In this document: positions 1 through 6,743 of the stretch, piece by piece | How positions within the stretch are numbered: position 1 is the first letter of the stretch | How the letters are laid out: each line of letters starts with the position of its first letter | Assembly (NCBI GenBank): GCA_030831005.1 | Contig: JAURLW010000070.1 | Span: forward strand, 1-11,168 | Reading direction: 5' to 3' | Source of the DNA: Bacteroidota bacterium | GTDB taxonomy: Bacteria > Bacteroidota > Bacteroidia > Chitinophagales > Chitinophagaceae | DNA length: 11,168 nt | The notes under the pieces: model-generated | Databases searched by the model: none | What the model saw: the letters and a program-made list of their open reading frames with translations, nothing else | What the model was told of the DNA's origin: nothing | Made by a program: the position numbers and the translations under genes

Positions 1-800
1 AAAACGGTGCCTATTAATAAGCTTAATCCAATATTACGCTCTGGCTTTTTAATCTCAGCAGCAATAAAAGTTACATTATTCCATGCATCGCTAGAAAACA
101 AAGCACCGACCATTGCTGCTCCAAGAGCAAATATCAAAGCTTTGCCTTGCAGCAGTTCATGACTTATTTGCGAAGTGGTGTCGGCAATTGAAAAAGCCGT
201 CCACATATTTTGCCAATTCATGTGCCATACCGAATGACCGGCCCACAAACCACAAACTACCAATAATACGATAGCGGCTATTTTGGCAAACGTAAAAATA
301 GATTGAATCCATTTACTGCCATTAACACCTTGAGCATTAATGAACGTTAATAATAGAATTAAACCTATGGCTACTAATTGAGATGCTTTAATACTGAATA
401 CACCTATTTGTAATAAGATATGCTGCTCTCCTAAAGAAGGCCATAAATAGGCAGCAAATTTAGCAAAGGCTACACCCACAGCAGCAATCGTTCCTGTTTG
501 AATAACTGCAAAAAACGACCATCCGTATAAAAAACCAAAAAGAGAACCGTAGGCTTCTCTTAGATATACGTATTGCCCACCAGCTTTGGGATACATGCCA
601 CTCAACTCTCCATAACTTAAAGCTGCAGCTAGGGTTATAAAACCAGAAAGCAGCCAAACTACTAATAGCCAGGCTGCACTTCCTAAATGCTGAACAATAT
701 CTGTACTTACTATAAATATACCCGAACCAATCATAGAACCTACTACTAGTAGTATTCCGTCGAGCAGACTTAACGAACGTTTAAACGAATTAGTTTCCAA
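1..800 (-). CDS. APC-superfamily amino acid permease, LAT type (partial, C-terminus outside window)
   Basis: Reading the minus strand from 800 gives 266 codons with no stop to the window edge. The N-terminus carries the glycine motif GSMIGSGIF (residues 21-29), which forms the unwound part of TM1 and binds the substrate carboxylate in APC transporters. It is followed by the LAT-family stretch YPKAGGQYVYLREAYG near residues 75-90 and several hydrophobic helices. The visible end, AEIKKPERNIGLSLLIGT, is also typical of the family. By family it is an inner-membrane amino acid uniporter or exchanger; the substrate cannot be read from the sequence. Full members are usually about 430-500 residues, so roughly 40 percent lies outside. 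The start is inferred as TTG at 798-800: a stop (TAG) lies in frame at 819-821 and no ATG occurs until Met23 inside the TM1 motif. It lies 23 bp behind the OmpH-family gene with no terminator between, so the two are probably co-transcribed. Confidence 0.88.
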   Translation of the reverse strand, partial: METNSFKRSLSLLDGILLVVGSMIGSGIFIVSTDIVQHLGSAAWLLVVWLLSGFITLAAALSYGELSGMYPKAGGQYVYLREAYGSLFGFLYGWSFFAVIQTGTIAAVGVAFAKFAAYLWPSLGEQHILLQIGVFSIKASQLVAIGLILLLTFINAQGVNGSKWIQSIFTFAKIAAIVLLVVCGLWAGHSVWHMNWQNMWTAFSIADTTSQISHELLQGKALIFALGAAMVGALFSSDAWNNVTFIAAEIKKPERNIGLSLLIGTV

Positions 801-823
801 ATAAATAGATTTAGAATGCTAAT

Positions 824-1429
824 TTACTTTTTTTTCTGTTCGTTTTTATACATTTCGTTTAAAGCTTCTACCACATCGTTAGTAATATCTAACTGTTTAT
901 TGGCCCAAAGAATAGAACCTCCTTTAGCATAAGACAAAATATAATCGAAACCCCTGTCTTTATTATATTCTTCTAACAACTTGTCTAAGCTTGATTGAAA
1001 ATCTTTATTAAATGCTTCTTGATCTTTAATCAATTGTTGAGAAAGAGTTTGACGTCTTAACTCTAAAGATTGTTGCATTTGATATAAACGTTTTTGTGCG
1101 GCTTCACCTTCCGATTGCGATAAGCTTCCTGCTTGAGCTCTTTTTTGCAAAGACTCGTAATCACTTTGCATTTTCTTTGCAGAGCTTTCTAATTCTGCTT
1201 CCGCTGCTGCTTGGCGTTTAGTAAACTCTTCCTTTTTTACTTTATACAATTCGTATTTATTTTGCAAAGTATCGATATCAATATAGGCTATACGTCCTCC
1301 ACCTTTAACAGGAGTAGTAAATGATGTTTTTGTTTTTGATGTATCTTTTTTATTAGAAAATTGCATTGCAAATAAAATACTAACACCAATAAAAGCTAAG
1401 AAACTTAAAACCGTACTAATCGTTTTCAT
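824..1429 (-). CDS. OmpH/Skp-family periplasmic chaperone
   Basis: The 201-residue protein has an N-terminal hydrophobic segment (residues 4-22), a short Ser/Thr/Lys linker, and an OmpH/Skp domain at about 45-196. That domain begins with the family's IAYIDIDTL strand, continues as a long Lys/Glu/Gln-rich coiled coil (about 60-155), and returns to the core with FDYILSYAKGGSILWANKQLDIT. Skp proteins are trimeric periplasmic holdases for unfolded outer-membrane proteins. The ATG at 1427-1429 was chosen because it places the hydrophobic segment at the very N-terminus. An upstream in-frame ATG at 1478-1480 would add 17 residues with no signal-like character and lies upstream of the putative promoter. 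The hydrophobic segment lacks a clear AXA cleavage site, so it may be an uncleaved inner-membrane anchor (inference). It is followed 23 bp later by the amino acid permease gene. Confidence 0.88.
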   Translation of the reverse strand: MKTISTVLSFLAFIGVSILFAMQFSNKKDTSKTKTSFTTPVKGGGRIAYIDIDTLQNKYELYKVKKEEFTKRQAAAEAELESSAKKMQSDYESLQKRAQAGSLSQSEGEAAQKRLYQMQQSLELRRQTLSQQLIKDQEAFNKDFQSSLDKLLEEYNKDRGFDYILSYAKGGSILWANKQLDITNDVVEALNEMYKNEQKKK

Positions 1430-1441
1430 AAAAAGGTTTAA

Positions 1442-1454
1442 AATTGATTGAGCA
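1442..1454 (-). repeat. 13-bp leader repeat, copy in front of ompH/skp
   Basis: The minus strand reads TGCTCAATCAATT here, identical over 13 bp to 2403-2415. In both places the element ends exactly 12 nt before the ATG (1429 here, 2390 for tonB). It lies immediately downstream of the putative -7 element, so it would be near the 5' end of the transcript. Function is unknown. Confidence 0.6.
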
Positions 1455-1480
1455 CAAAAATAACATTCTAAATGGAGCAA
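1455..1480 (-). promoter_or_regulatory. Putative Bacteroidota promoter for the ompH/skp-permease unit
   Basis: On the minus strand, TATTTTTG (1462 to 1455) matches the Bacteroidota -7 consensus TAnnTTTG. A TTG at 1480-1478 could be the -33 element, but the 15-nt spacing is shorter than the usual 17-21. Transcription would begin near 1450, about 20 nt before the ATG at 1429. The element lies downstream of the tonB terminator, as expected for an independent unit. AT-rich DNA gives such matches by chance, hence the modest confidence. Confidence 0.4.
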
Positions 1481-1508
1481 TTAGTCATCGAAAACCTTAA
1501 TAAAAGTT

Positions 1509-1537
1509 AAAAAAGCGGCCCCAAGGGACCGCTTTTT
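1509..1537 (-). terminator. Rho-independent terminator of the exbB-exbD-exbD-tonB operon
   Basis: The minus strand shows a GC-rich hairpin: GCGG (1532-1529) pairs with CCGC (1518-1515), extended inward by a U-G wobble and CC/GG pairs around a small loop. It is flanked by A and T runs and followed by TTTTTT. It lies 26 bp after the tonB stop and before the ompH/skp promoter, so it separates the two units. The flanking A/T symmetry makes some activity on the plus strand possible. Confidence 0.85.
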
Positions 1538-1562
1538 ATTAAAAACTAAAACTAATTTGTTG

Positions 1563-2390
1563 TTATTCAATACTTACCGTAATTGGCAACGTAAAGATTA
1601 CAGGTACTGCTTTACCGTTTTGCTTACCCGCTTTCCATTTAGGAAAACTTCGTACAATACGCAATGCTTCCTCATCTAAACCATAACCTACACCTCTAAC
1701 TAATTTCACCTCAGAAATGTTGCCTTCACTATCCACGATGAAACGTACTGTAACGCGCGCCATATCTTGTCCAGATTCTCTTGCGGCATCAGATACTCTG
1801 AAGTGTTTTTGAATAAAGTCAGTCATTGCTCGCTCTCCACCTGGGAATTCTGGCATTTGCTCTACCCACGTTACAGGAGCTGGAGGTGCATCACTAACGA
1901 CACCATTAGAAGGACCTTCACTTCCTTCTCCCGGAGGTGTAATAGCATTAATATCACCAGGACCTTCATTTTTTGTTTCAGGACCAGCAGCAGCTGTTTT
2001 TAATTCTTCTTTGGTTGGTGGCGGATCCACAACCTCTTCGTCTTTAACGACTTCAGGAGGTGTAAATTTCACCGTAGGGCGCGGAGGCGCTGGTGGCATT
2101 TTTGGTGGTGGCGGTGGTTCTGGTTTTTTAGGATCCAATGGTGGTGGCTCCTTCATAACCAATTCGCGCTTACTTGTTTTAGGTGCTTCTAAATTATCAA
2201 CTACTCCTGAAATTAATCGAATAACCAAAGGAATAACGAGCAATAGAAACATAATAGCCAAAACAATACCAGCCGCTCTTTTAGCTCGAACAGGATATTG
2301 CTTCCTAAGTTCGTAGCTACCATAAAGCTTATTTCTACCATCAAAGATGATATCGATATAGTCGCTATTTAATATTTTATTAATGTCCAT
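1563..2390 (-). CDS. tonB: Energy transducer TonB
   Basis: This 275-residue protein transmits energy from the ExbB/ExbD motor to outer-membrane TonB-dependent receptors. It has a cytoplasmic N-terminal segment with the Bacteroidota-type motif IIFDGRNKLYGSYELRK (residues 14-30), one transmembrane helix (about 39-60), and a Pro/Lys/Glu-rich periplasm-spanning region (about 82-126, with PPPPP runs). A Gly/Pro linker leads to a TonB C-terminal domain from about 175 (VEQMPEFPGGE) to 275, including VTVRFIVDSEGNI, a GYGLDEEALRIV helix and FPKWKAGKQNGKAVPV. The long cytoplasmic segment before the helix differs from E. coli TonB, where the helix is at the N-terminus. It is the last gene of the operon, 32 bp behind the second exbD, with a terminator 26 bp downstream. 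The start is the only sensible ATG and preserves the conserved MDINKIL beginning. Confidence 0.95.
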   Translation of the reverse strand: MDINKILNSDYIDIIFDGRNKLYGSYELRKQYPVRAKRAAGIVLAIMFLLLVIPLVIRLISGVVDNLEAPKTSKRELVMKEPPPLDPKKPEPPPPPKMPPAPPRPTVKFTPPEVVKDEEVVDPPPTKEELKTAAAGPETKNEGPGDINAITPPGEGSEGPSNGVVSDAPPAPVTWVEQMPEFPGGERAMTDFIQKHFRVSDAARESGQDMARVTVRFIVDSEGNISEVKLVRGVGYGLDEEALRIVRSFPKWKAGKQNGKAVPVIFTLPITVSIE

Positions 2391-2402
2391 TTTAAATTAA
2401 TT

Positions 2403-2415
2403 AATTGATTGAGCA
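2403..2415 (-). repeat. 13-bp leader repeat, copy in front of tonB
   Basis: This second copy of TGCTCAATCAATT lies in the 32-bp gap between the second exbD and tonB, ending 12 nt before the tonB ATG, exactly as the copy before ompH/skp does. TTTG directly precedes it, but the rest of a -7 box is poor here (ACCATTTG). An internal tonB promoter is therefore possible but not supported. Confidence 0.6.
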
Positions 2416-2422
2416 AATGGTG

Positions 2423-3010
2423 CTATGGTTTTGTGGCATCTGCTTCTGGAACTGCTAAAAATTCCAATTCAACAGGAGAGATATCAACTATAGCGAAAAC
2501 AGGCACTTCGTTGATGTTCATCTCATCTAACATATCTACCATGTCTTTATACGTGCTATTAGGGGTTGCTTTAATTAAAACAGCCACATTATCTTTTGCA
2601 CCTAATTCGCCACTCGCTTTACGTTGAGCTACTTCTTTCATTTTCGCAATGATAATATCTCTGATACCACCGTTCGGTTTGAAATACGTAGTTTTAATGG
2701 TTGGCGGCGCAGTTTCTGTAGGAATACCCGTGTAATAGTATACACGATGGTGGCTTCCTAATAAAACGGTCAATGCACAAGACTCTTTTAATTGTTGATT
2801 TTTCACCTGTTGGTTAGGATCCTTAAAAGGCATATTAATTTCCATACTTTTAGGTTTAGACATCGTAGTCGTAAACATAAAGAAGGTAATTAATAAAAAT
2901 CCTAAATCCACCATCGGTGTCATATCTACTCGCGTAGATCCTTTCTTAGCTTTCTTGACCCCGGGGCCTTTCTTATGCCCCCCTTTGTCGGAGACGTCCA
3001 TTTCAGCCAT
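2423..3010 (-). CDS. exbD: ExbD-family biopolymer transport protein (second of two)
   Basis: This 195-residue ExbD/TolR-family protein has a short basic cytoplasmic tail rich in Lys and Gly (residues 9-24) and a single transmembrane helix at about 32-50. The helix holds the motif VDMTPMVDLGFLLITFFMF with the proton-path aspartate Asp35, equivalent to Asp25 of E. coli ExbD. A periplasmic domain follows, ending with VAVLIKATPNSTYKDMVDMLDEMN and VPVFAIVDIS, the family's closing strands and helix. It is longer than E. coli ExbD (about 140 residues), with extra sequence at about 65-125. It lies 27 bp behind the other exbD and 32 bp before tonB. Its periplasmic domain differs clearly from the neighbour's, so this is an old paralogue pair and not a recent duplication. 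It probably works with ExbB and the other ExbD in one complex (inference). Confidence 0.94.
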   Translation of the reverse strand: MAEMDVSDKGGHKKGPGVKKAKKGSTRVDMTPMVDLGFLLITFFMFTTTMSKPKSMEINMPFKDPNQQVKNQQLKESCALTVLLGSHHRVYYYTGIPTETAPPTIKTTYFKPNGGIRDIIIAKMKEVAQRKASGELGAKDNVAVLIKATPNSTYKDMVDMLDEMNINEVPVFAIVDISPVELEFLAVPEADATKP

Positions 3011-3037
3011 GGTATATTATTTTAATTCGTTTATAAA

Positions 3038-3691
3038 TTATTTTTTAGCTGTTGACGCTTCATAAGCAGCAGTACCTTGAGGTATCGCTTCTAAGTCAGT
3101 CAACAAATTAAATCGGTAAATGCTTAAGCCAGCAAATGTGGATAGAATATTTTTAATGACAGGATAAGCTGTTTTACTATCCGCTTTTATAAATATACGT
3201 AGACTAGGATTTACATAGCGTGCTTCATTTACCCACACAGCAAATTCGTTGGCTGTATTAGCAGAAGAAGAATCTAATGGAATACCAGATACTGTTTTAT
3301 CCATTTGTTTTTGTTGGCCCGGAGTAGCCGCTAAATAAGATTTCAATTCATTGAACGGCACTCCTATTGAAGAACCATATTTAAATTTAGCAATCTCTTC
3401 TGGCGTTAAGTCTAAACCTCTAGAAGCATTAATACTATTAATCATCTCCTCTCTTTTGCCTTGGTTATCGATAGAGAAGAACAAGCGTCCATTCTCATCA
3501 ACTGTAATCAACATTACATTAGCATCTGGTTGAGGAATATCAGAAATAGATGAAGGCGTTTTTACAACCACGGGTTCATCTGGCTTAAACTTAGTAGCCA
3601 ACATGAAAAAGGTAAGTAGCAAAAAGGCAACATCACACATAGCCGTCATATCGACTACGGTACTTTTGCGTGGTATTTTTACTTTTGGCAT
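3038..3691 (-). CDS. exbD: ExbD-family biopolymer transport protein (first of two)
   Basis: This 217-residue ExbD/TolR-family protein starts with a short basic tail (MPKVKIPRKS). Its transmembrane helix, at about 13-33, contains VDMTAMCDVAFLLLTFFML, and Asp20 sits at the position of the proton-conducting aspartate of ExbD. The periplasmic part is long: after a Pro/Ser linker and the strand ANVMLITVDENGRLFF it carries an insertion of about 65 residues (roughly 85-150, Gln/Ser/Asn-rich). It then closes with LRIFIKADSKTAYPVIKNIL, the usual strand-helix end of the ExbD fold, and a small Ala/Thr/Lys tail. It lies 71 bp behind exbB, the widest gap in the operon, and 27 bp before the second exbD. 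The paired-exbD arrangement is known from several Bacteroidota Ton operons. The role of the insertion is unknown. Confidence 0.93.
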   Translation of the reverse strand: MPKVKIPRKSTVVDMTAMCDVAFLLLTFFMLATKFKPDEPVVVKTPSSISDIPQPDANVMLITVDENGRLFFSIDNQGKREEMINSINASRGLDLTPEEIAKFKYGSSIGVPFNELKSYLAATPGQQKQMDKTVSGIPLDSSSANTANEFAVWVNEARYVNPSLRIFIKADSKTAYPVIKNILSTFAGLSIYRFNLLTDLEAIPQGTAAYEASTAKK

Positions 3692-3762
3692 GGTTTATAC
3701 GTTCTATTTTAATTAAGACACAAAATGAATTCAATTCCACAATGAAGGGAAAAATTTATTGC

Positions 3763-4572
3763 TTATTTATAATTAGCAACAAAGCTTTGTGTTAATGTAA
3801 ATCCACTTTCGTCGATAGAATATGTAACACCATCGATCATTGTAGTAAAGAAGTTATAACCAATAATTGCGAAGAAAGATGTACCGATACCTAAAGCCGT
3901 ATTGTAAAGTGCCTCAGAGATACCCGCTGCTAAAGCAGAAGAATCTGGAGCACCAGCTTGACCCATTGCGTCAAATGAACGAATCATACCTAATACCGTA
4001 CCTAACAAACCTAATAAAGTTGCTACAGAAGCAATGGTAGATAAGAATACTAAATTTTTCTCCATCATTGGTAATTCTAAAGCCGTAGCTTCTTCAATTT
4101 CTTTTTGGATATTAGCTACTTTTTGATCTGTATCTAATTCTGTATTGCTAATCATTTCTTTATACTTAGTTAATCCTGCACGCATTACATTACCTACAGA
4201 ACCACTTTGTTTGTCGCACTCAGCAATAGCAGCGTCAACATTTTTATTTGCTAAATGATATTGAACTTTTCTTACAAATTCAGCACCATCAACTTTACCT
4301 TTAGCTTTAACAATAGTTAAGGCACGCTCAATAATAAAAACAATGAGAGTCAAAAAGGTTCCCATCAACATTGGTACAACGGGACCACCTAAATACATTT
4401 TACCTAATACTGAATCATGTCCAGCATTTTTCATTACACCTAAAAAGAAACCCCATGAAACCGCAATACATGCTACTACGATACCTAAGTTCATCATAAA
4501 ATTGTTGCCATTTTTAGGCTTACCTGCATGTGATCCAGCGTTTTTAGCTGCGGCTGTTTTTACGTCTGCCAT
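3763..4572 (-). CDS. exbB: ExbB/MotA/TolQ-family proton channel protein
   Basis: This 269-residue protein is the stator-like channel subunit of the Ton motor. A hydrophilic Lys/Ala/Asn-rich N-terminus (1-25) is followed by hydrophobic segments at about 28-48 and 64-86, a cytoplasmic helical region (about 88-170), and two more helices at about 173-200 and 218-245. The third contains LLGLLGTVLGMI, with Thr192 matching the channel-lining Thr148 of E. coli ExbB. The fourth contains SEALYNTALGIGTSFFAI, with Thr225 matching Thr181. The first hydrophobic segment is extra compared with the three-helix E. coli ExbB, as is common in Bacteroidota members. It is the first gene of exbB-exbD-exbD-tonB and lies behind a good promoter with a leader of about 45 nt. 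The conserved motor residues and the downstream tonB argue for ExbB over TolQ or MotA. Confidence 0.95.
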   Translation of the reverse strand: MADVKTAAAKNAGSHAGKPKNGNNFMMNLGIVVACIAVSWGFFLGVMKNAGHDSVLGKMYLGGPVVPMLMGTFLTLIVFIIERALTIVKAKGKVDGAEFVRKVQYHLANKNVDAAIAECDKQSGSVGNVMRAGLTKYKEMISNTELDTDQKVANIQKEIEEATALELPMMEKNLVFLSTIASVATLLGLLGTVLGMIRSFDAMGQAGAPDSSALAAGISEALYNTALGIGTSFFAIIGYNFFTTMIDGVTYSIDESGFTLTQSFVANYK

Positions 4573-4625
4573 AATTGTTGTTTTTGTTTTTAAATAAATA
4601 GTTTTAATTAAACGAAGTTAGGTTG

Positions 4626-4655
4626 CAAAGATATAAGTCACAATTAAAAAAACAA
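4626..4655 (-). promoter_or_regulatory. Bacteroidota-type promoter of the exbB operon
   Basis: On the minus strand, TTG (4655-4653), a 19-nt spacer and TATCTTTG (4633-4626) match the Bacteroidota housekeeping consensus of a -33 TTG and a -7 TAnnTTTG at normal spacing. Transcription should start near 4620, giving a leader of about 45-50 nt before the exbB ATG. It is the best promoter match I found in the window. Confidence 0.75.
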
Positions 4656-4706
4656 GTTTGTATGGGAAAAAGTTTTACAACTTAACTATTTCATAATGTT
4701 AACTCT

Positions 4707-4721
4707 ATTGAGCAACTCAAT
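4707..4721. repeat. Perfect inverted repeat, possible operator
   Basis: ATTGAG-caa-CTCAAT has 6-bp perfect arms around a 3-bp spacer, about 50 bp upstream of the exbB -33 element. A further CTCAAT half-site occurs at 4767-4772. It lacks a T-tract, so it is not a terminator. A dimeric regulator site is possible but unproven. Confidence 0.45.
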
Positions 4722-4898
4722 TAAATGATTATTATTGATTAAACAAAAGAAATTAAAATTTTAGTACTCAATCACTAATTAATGAATTTCAATACCTTAT
4801 ATACACGAATAAATTAGACTTGTTCAGTCTGGATCGCTTGCCTGGAACTTCATTATTTTGCAAGAATCTCGTATATTTACGCATCTATATTTTGCCAT

Positions 4899-5315
4899 AT
4901 GACATTACAAACGCTTTTAGGACTAGTTTTGCTGGGAATTATTGCCGGCTTTAGCAGTAGTTTAGTGGGTATCGGAGGCGGTATCATTATCGTTCCAGTT
5001 TTGGTTTTTGTTTTTGGGTTCGACCAAAAAATGGCTCAAGGCACTTCTTTATTTTTATTAGCTATGCCGGTAGCATTGGCAGGTGCTATTACCTATTATA
5101 AAGCTGGCAATGTAGATGTGAAAACAGCTCTCGTTTTAGCAGTATGTTTTTTGATAGGCGGATTTTTAGGCGGGAAACTCGCCAATAAACTTGATACCTT
5201 TTACGTTAAAAAAATATTTGCCATTTTCATGATCATTATGGCAGTAAAATACTTATTCTTTGATAAACCAAGCGCTCCAAAAGCAACATTAAAACATGAA
5301 ACGCAGCAAGATTAA
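4899..5315 (+). CDS. Half-size TauE/SafE-family membrane protein
   Basis: The 138-residue, strongly hydrophobic protein carries the TauE/SafE signature early: GFSSSLVGIGGGIIIVPVLV (residues 17-36), then AQGTSLFLLAMPVALAGA (46-63) and the Gly-rich LIGGFLGGKLANKL (85-98). Predicted helices lie at about 5-25, 28-41, 50-68, 75-93 and 103-121, followed by a short polar tail. Full-length TauE/SafE proteins, which move sulfite, sulfoacetate or other small organic anions, are about 240-270 residues with two such repeats; this one has a single repeat. There is no sign of a frameshift into a second repeat, because the next frame is asnS. It may work as a dimer (inference). The substrate cannot be told. 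It overlaps asnS by 20 bp, so the two are probably translated from one mRNA. Confidence 0.85.
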   Translation: MTLQTLLGLVLLGIIAGFSSSLVGIGGGIIIVPVLVFVFGFDQKMAQGTSLFLLAMPVALAGAITYYKAGNVDVKTALVLAVCFLIGGFLGGKLANKLDTFYVKKIFAIFMIIMAVKYLFFDKPSAPKATLKHETQQD

Positions 5316-6729
5316 TTCACTATTAAACAGTAAAGAAGTTAACTATTCTGTATGTGTAAAAGGATGGGTTCGTTCTTTTAGAAATAATCAATTTATTGCC
5401 CTAAATGATGGCTCTTGTTTGGCTACCTTACAAGTAGTTGTGGGTCTCGATTTACTAGATGAAGCCACGCTTAAACAAATTACGAATGGGGCTGCTATCA
5501 GTGTAGAAGGCATACTCGTCGCTTCTCAAGGCAAAGGCCAATTAGTAGAAGTAAACGCTCAAAAGATAGAAATTTTAGGCACTTGCGACAGCGAAGCCTA
5601 TCCGCTGCAACTTAAAAATAAACCAAGTTTAGAATATTTAAGAGAGCATGCACATCTTCGTTTCAGAACGAATGTATTTGGAGCGATATTTCGTGTGCGT
5701 CATAGTTTAGCGTTCGCTATTCATAAATTCTTTAACGAAAAAGGATTTGTATATTTAAACACACCCATCATCACCGCATCTGACGCGGAAGGTGCAGGTG
5801 AAATGTTTCGTGTAACTACCCTGCCATTTGAACAAACACCTAAAACCGATGCTGGAGAAATAAACTTCGAAGAAGATTTCTTTGGCAGAAGCACCAATCT
5901 TACTGTAAGCGGACAATTAGAAGCGGAATTAGGCGCAATGGCTTTGGGAGAAGTTTATACATTTGGACCAACTTTCAGAGCAGAAAACTCCAACACTACT
6001 CGGCACCTTGCCGAATTCTGGATGATAGAACCAGAGGTTGCTTTCAATACCTTGACAGACAATATGGACTTGGCAGAAGATTGTATTCAATACTTAATCA
6101 ATTACGTATTGGAACACAACATGGATGATATCAATTTCTTAGCTCAACGGTTAGAAGAAGAAGAAAAACAAAAACCTACACAAGAACGCAGTGAATTTGG
6201 ATTGATTGAGAAATTACGTTTGGTTGTAGACAATAAATTTGAACGTATTACCTACACTGAAGCTATTGAAATTTTAATTCAATCGCCTGCCTATAAAAAG
6301 AAAAAATTCAAATACGATGTTAGCTGGGGCATAGATATGCAAAGCGAGCACGAACGTTATTTAGTTGAAAAGCATTTTAAAAAACCGGTTATCGTTACAG
6401 ATTACCCGAAAGACATCAAGGCATTTTATATGCGCCAAAACGAAGACGGCAAAACCGTGGCTGCTATGGACATTTTAGCTCCTGGTATTGGTGAAATCGT
6501 AGGTGGATCTCAAAGAGAAGAACGCTACGACAAACTTAAACAGCGCATGCAAGAAATGCATATTTCTGAAGAAGAATTGTATTGGTACCTCGACACCAGA
6601 AAATTTGGTACGGCACCACATGCTGGCTTTGGATTAGGCTTTGAGCGTATGGTTTTATTTGTAACCGGCATGGGCAACATCAGAGATGTGATACCATTTC
6701 CACGTACTCCTAAAAACGCATCTTTCTAA
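5296..6729 (+). CDS. asnS: Asparaginyl-tRNA synthetase (AsnRS)
   Basis: This 477-residue class IIb aminoacyl-tRNA synthetase charges tRNA-Asn with asparagine in the cytoplasm. The N-terminal OB fold (about 15-100) recognises the anticodon. The linker motif YLREHAHLRFRT (about 114-125) and the loop DAEGAGEMF (about 163-171) follow. Motif 2 is at 227-247 with Arg228, Glu230 and SNTTRHLAEFWMIEPE (232-247); the N-T-T-R-H context and E-F-W-M separate AsnRS from AspRS (usually R-x-x-R-H-L-x-E-F-T). Motif 3 is at 444-454, GFGLGFERMVL, with Arg451 binding ATP, and IPFPRTP closes the protein. An insertion at about 185-200 and a charged stretch at about 285-300 fit bacterial AsnRS. Length is normal (about 460-480). 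The ATG lies inside the 3' end of the TauE-like gene. No canonical terminator follows; only a weak hairpin at 6744-6761. Confidence 0.97.
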   Translation: MKRSKINSLLNSKEVNYSVCVKGWVRSFRNNQFIALNDGSCLATLQVVVGLDLLDEATLKQITNGAAISVEGILVASQGKGQLVEVNAQKIEILGTCDSEAYPLQLKNKPSLEYLREHAHLRFRTNVFGAIFRVRHSLAFAIHKFFNEKGFVYLNTPIITASDAEGAGEMFRVTTLPFEQTPKTDAGEINFEEDFFGRSTNLTVSGQLEAELGAMALGEVYTFGPTFRAENSNTTRHLAEFWMIEPEVAFNTLTDNMDLAEDCIQYLINYVLEHNMDDINFLAQRLEEEEKQKPTQERSEFGLIEKLRLVVDNKFERITYTEAIEILIQSPAYKKKKFKYDVSWGIDMQSEHERYLVEKHFKKPVIVTDYPKDIKAFYMRQNEDGKTVAAMDILAPGIGEIVGGSQREERYDKLKQRMQEMHISEEELYWYLDTRKFGTAPHAGFGLGFERMVLFVTGMGNIRDVIPFPRTPKNASF

Positions 6730-6743
6730 ACTATTTTTTTTGA

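Larger units (their letters stand above)
4573..4898. other. Divergent intergenic region between exbB and the TauE-like gene
   Basis: This 326-bp AT-rich stretch has no plausible coding sequence on either strand. It holds the exbB promoter (4626-4655, minus strand) and a perfect 15-bp inverted repeat at 4707-4721. A smaller one, AGACT-tgttc-AGTCT, lies at 4816-4830. For the plus-strand gene no convincing promoter is visible: TTATTTTG at 4853-4860 and TATATTTTG at 4886-4894 resemble the -7 box but deviate from TAnnTTTG and lack a well-spaced -33 TTG. Confidence 0.7.

Noticed and set aside
460..657. Minus-strand 65-codon frame rich in Trp, Phe and Cys
   Set aside because: It lies wholly within the amino acid permease in another frame, and its composition is not protein-like.
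1430..1480. N-terminal extension of the OmpH/Skp gene to the ATG at 1478-1480
   Set aside because: The added 17 residues would put the hydrophobic segment inside the protein, show no family similarity, and lie upstream of the likely promoter at 1455-1462.
2011..2316. Plus-strand Gly/Ser-rich open frame of 101 codons
   Set aside because: It is the complement of the tonB proline-rich region; the glycine richness comes from reading CCN codons on the opposite strand.
3018..3714. Shared AATTAAAATA in the leaders of both exbD genes (3018-3027 and 3705-3714, minus strand)
   Set aside because: The sequence is low-complexity A/T and its distance to the ATG differs (7 and 13 nt between), so chance is the simpler reading.
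4853..4894. TTATTTTG and TATATTTTG as promoters of the TauE-asnS unit
   Set aside because: Neither fits TAnnTTTG exactly, no TTG lies at the normal distance, and the second would start transcription at the ATG itself.
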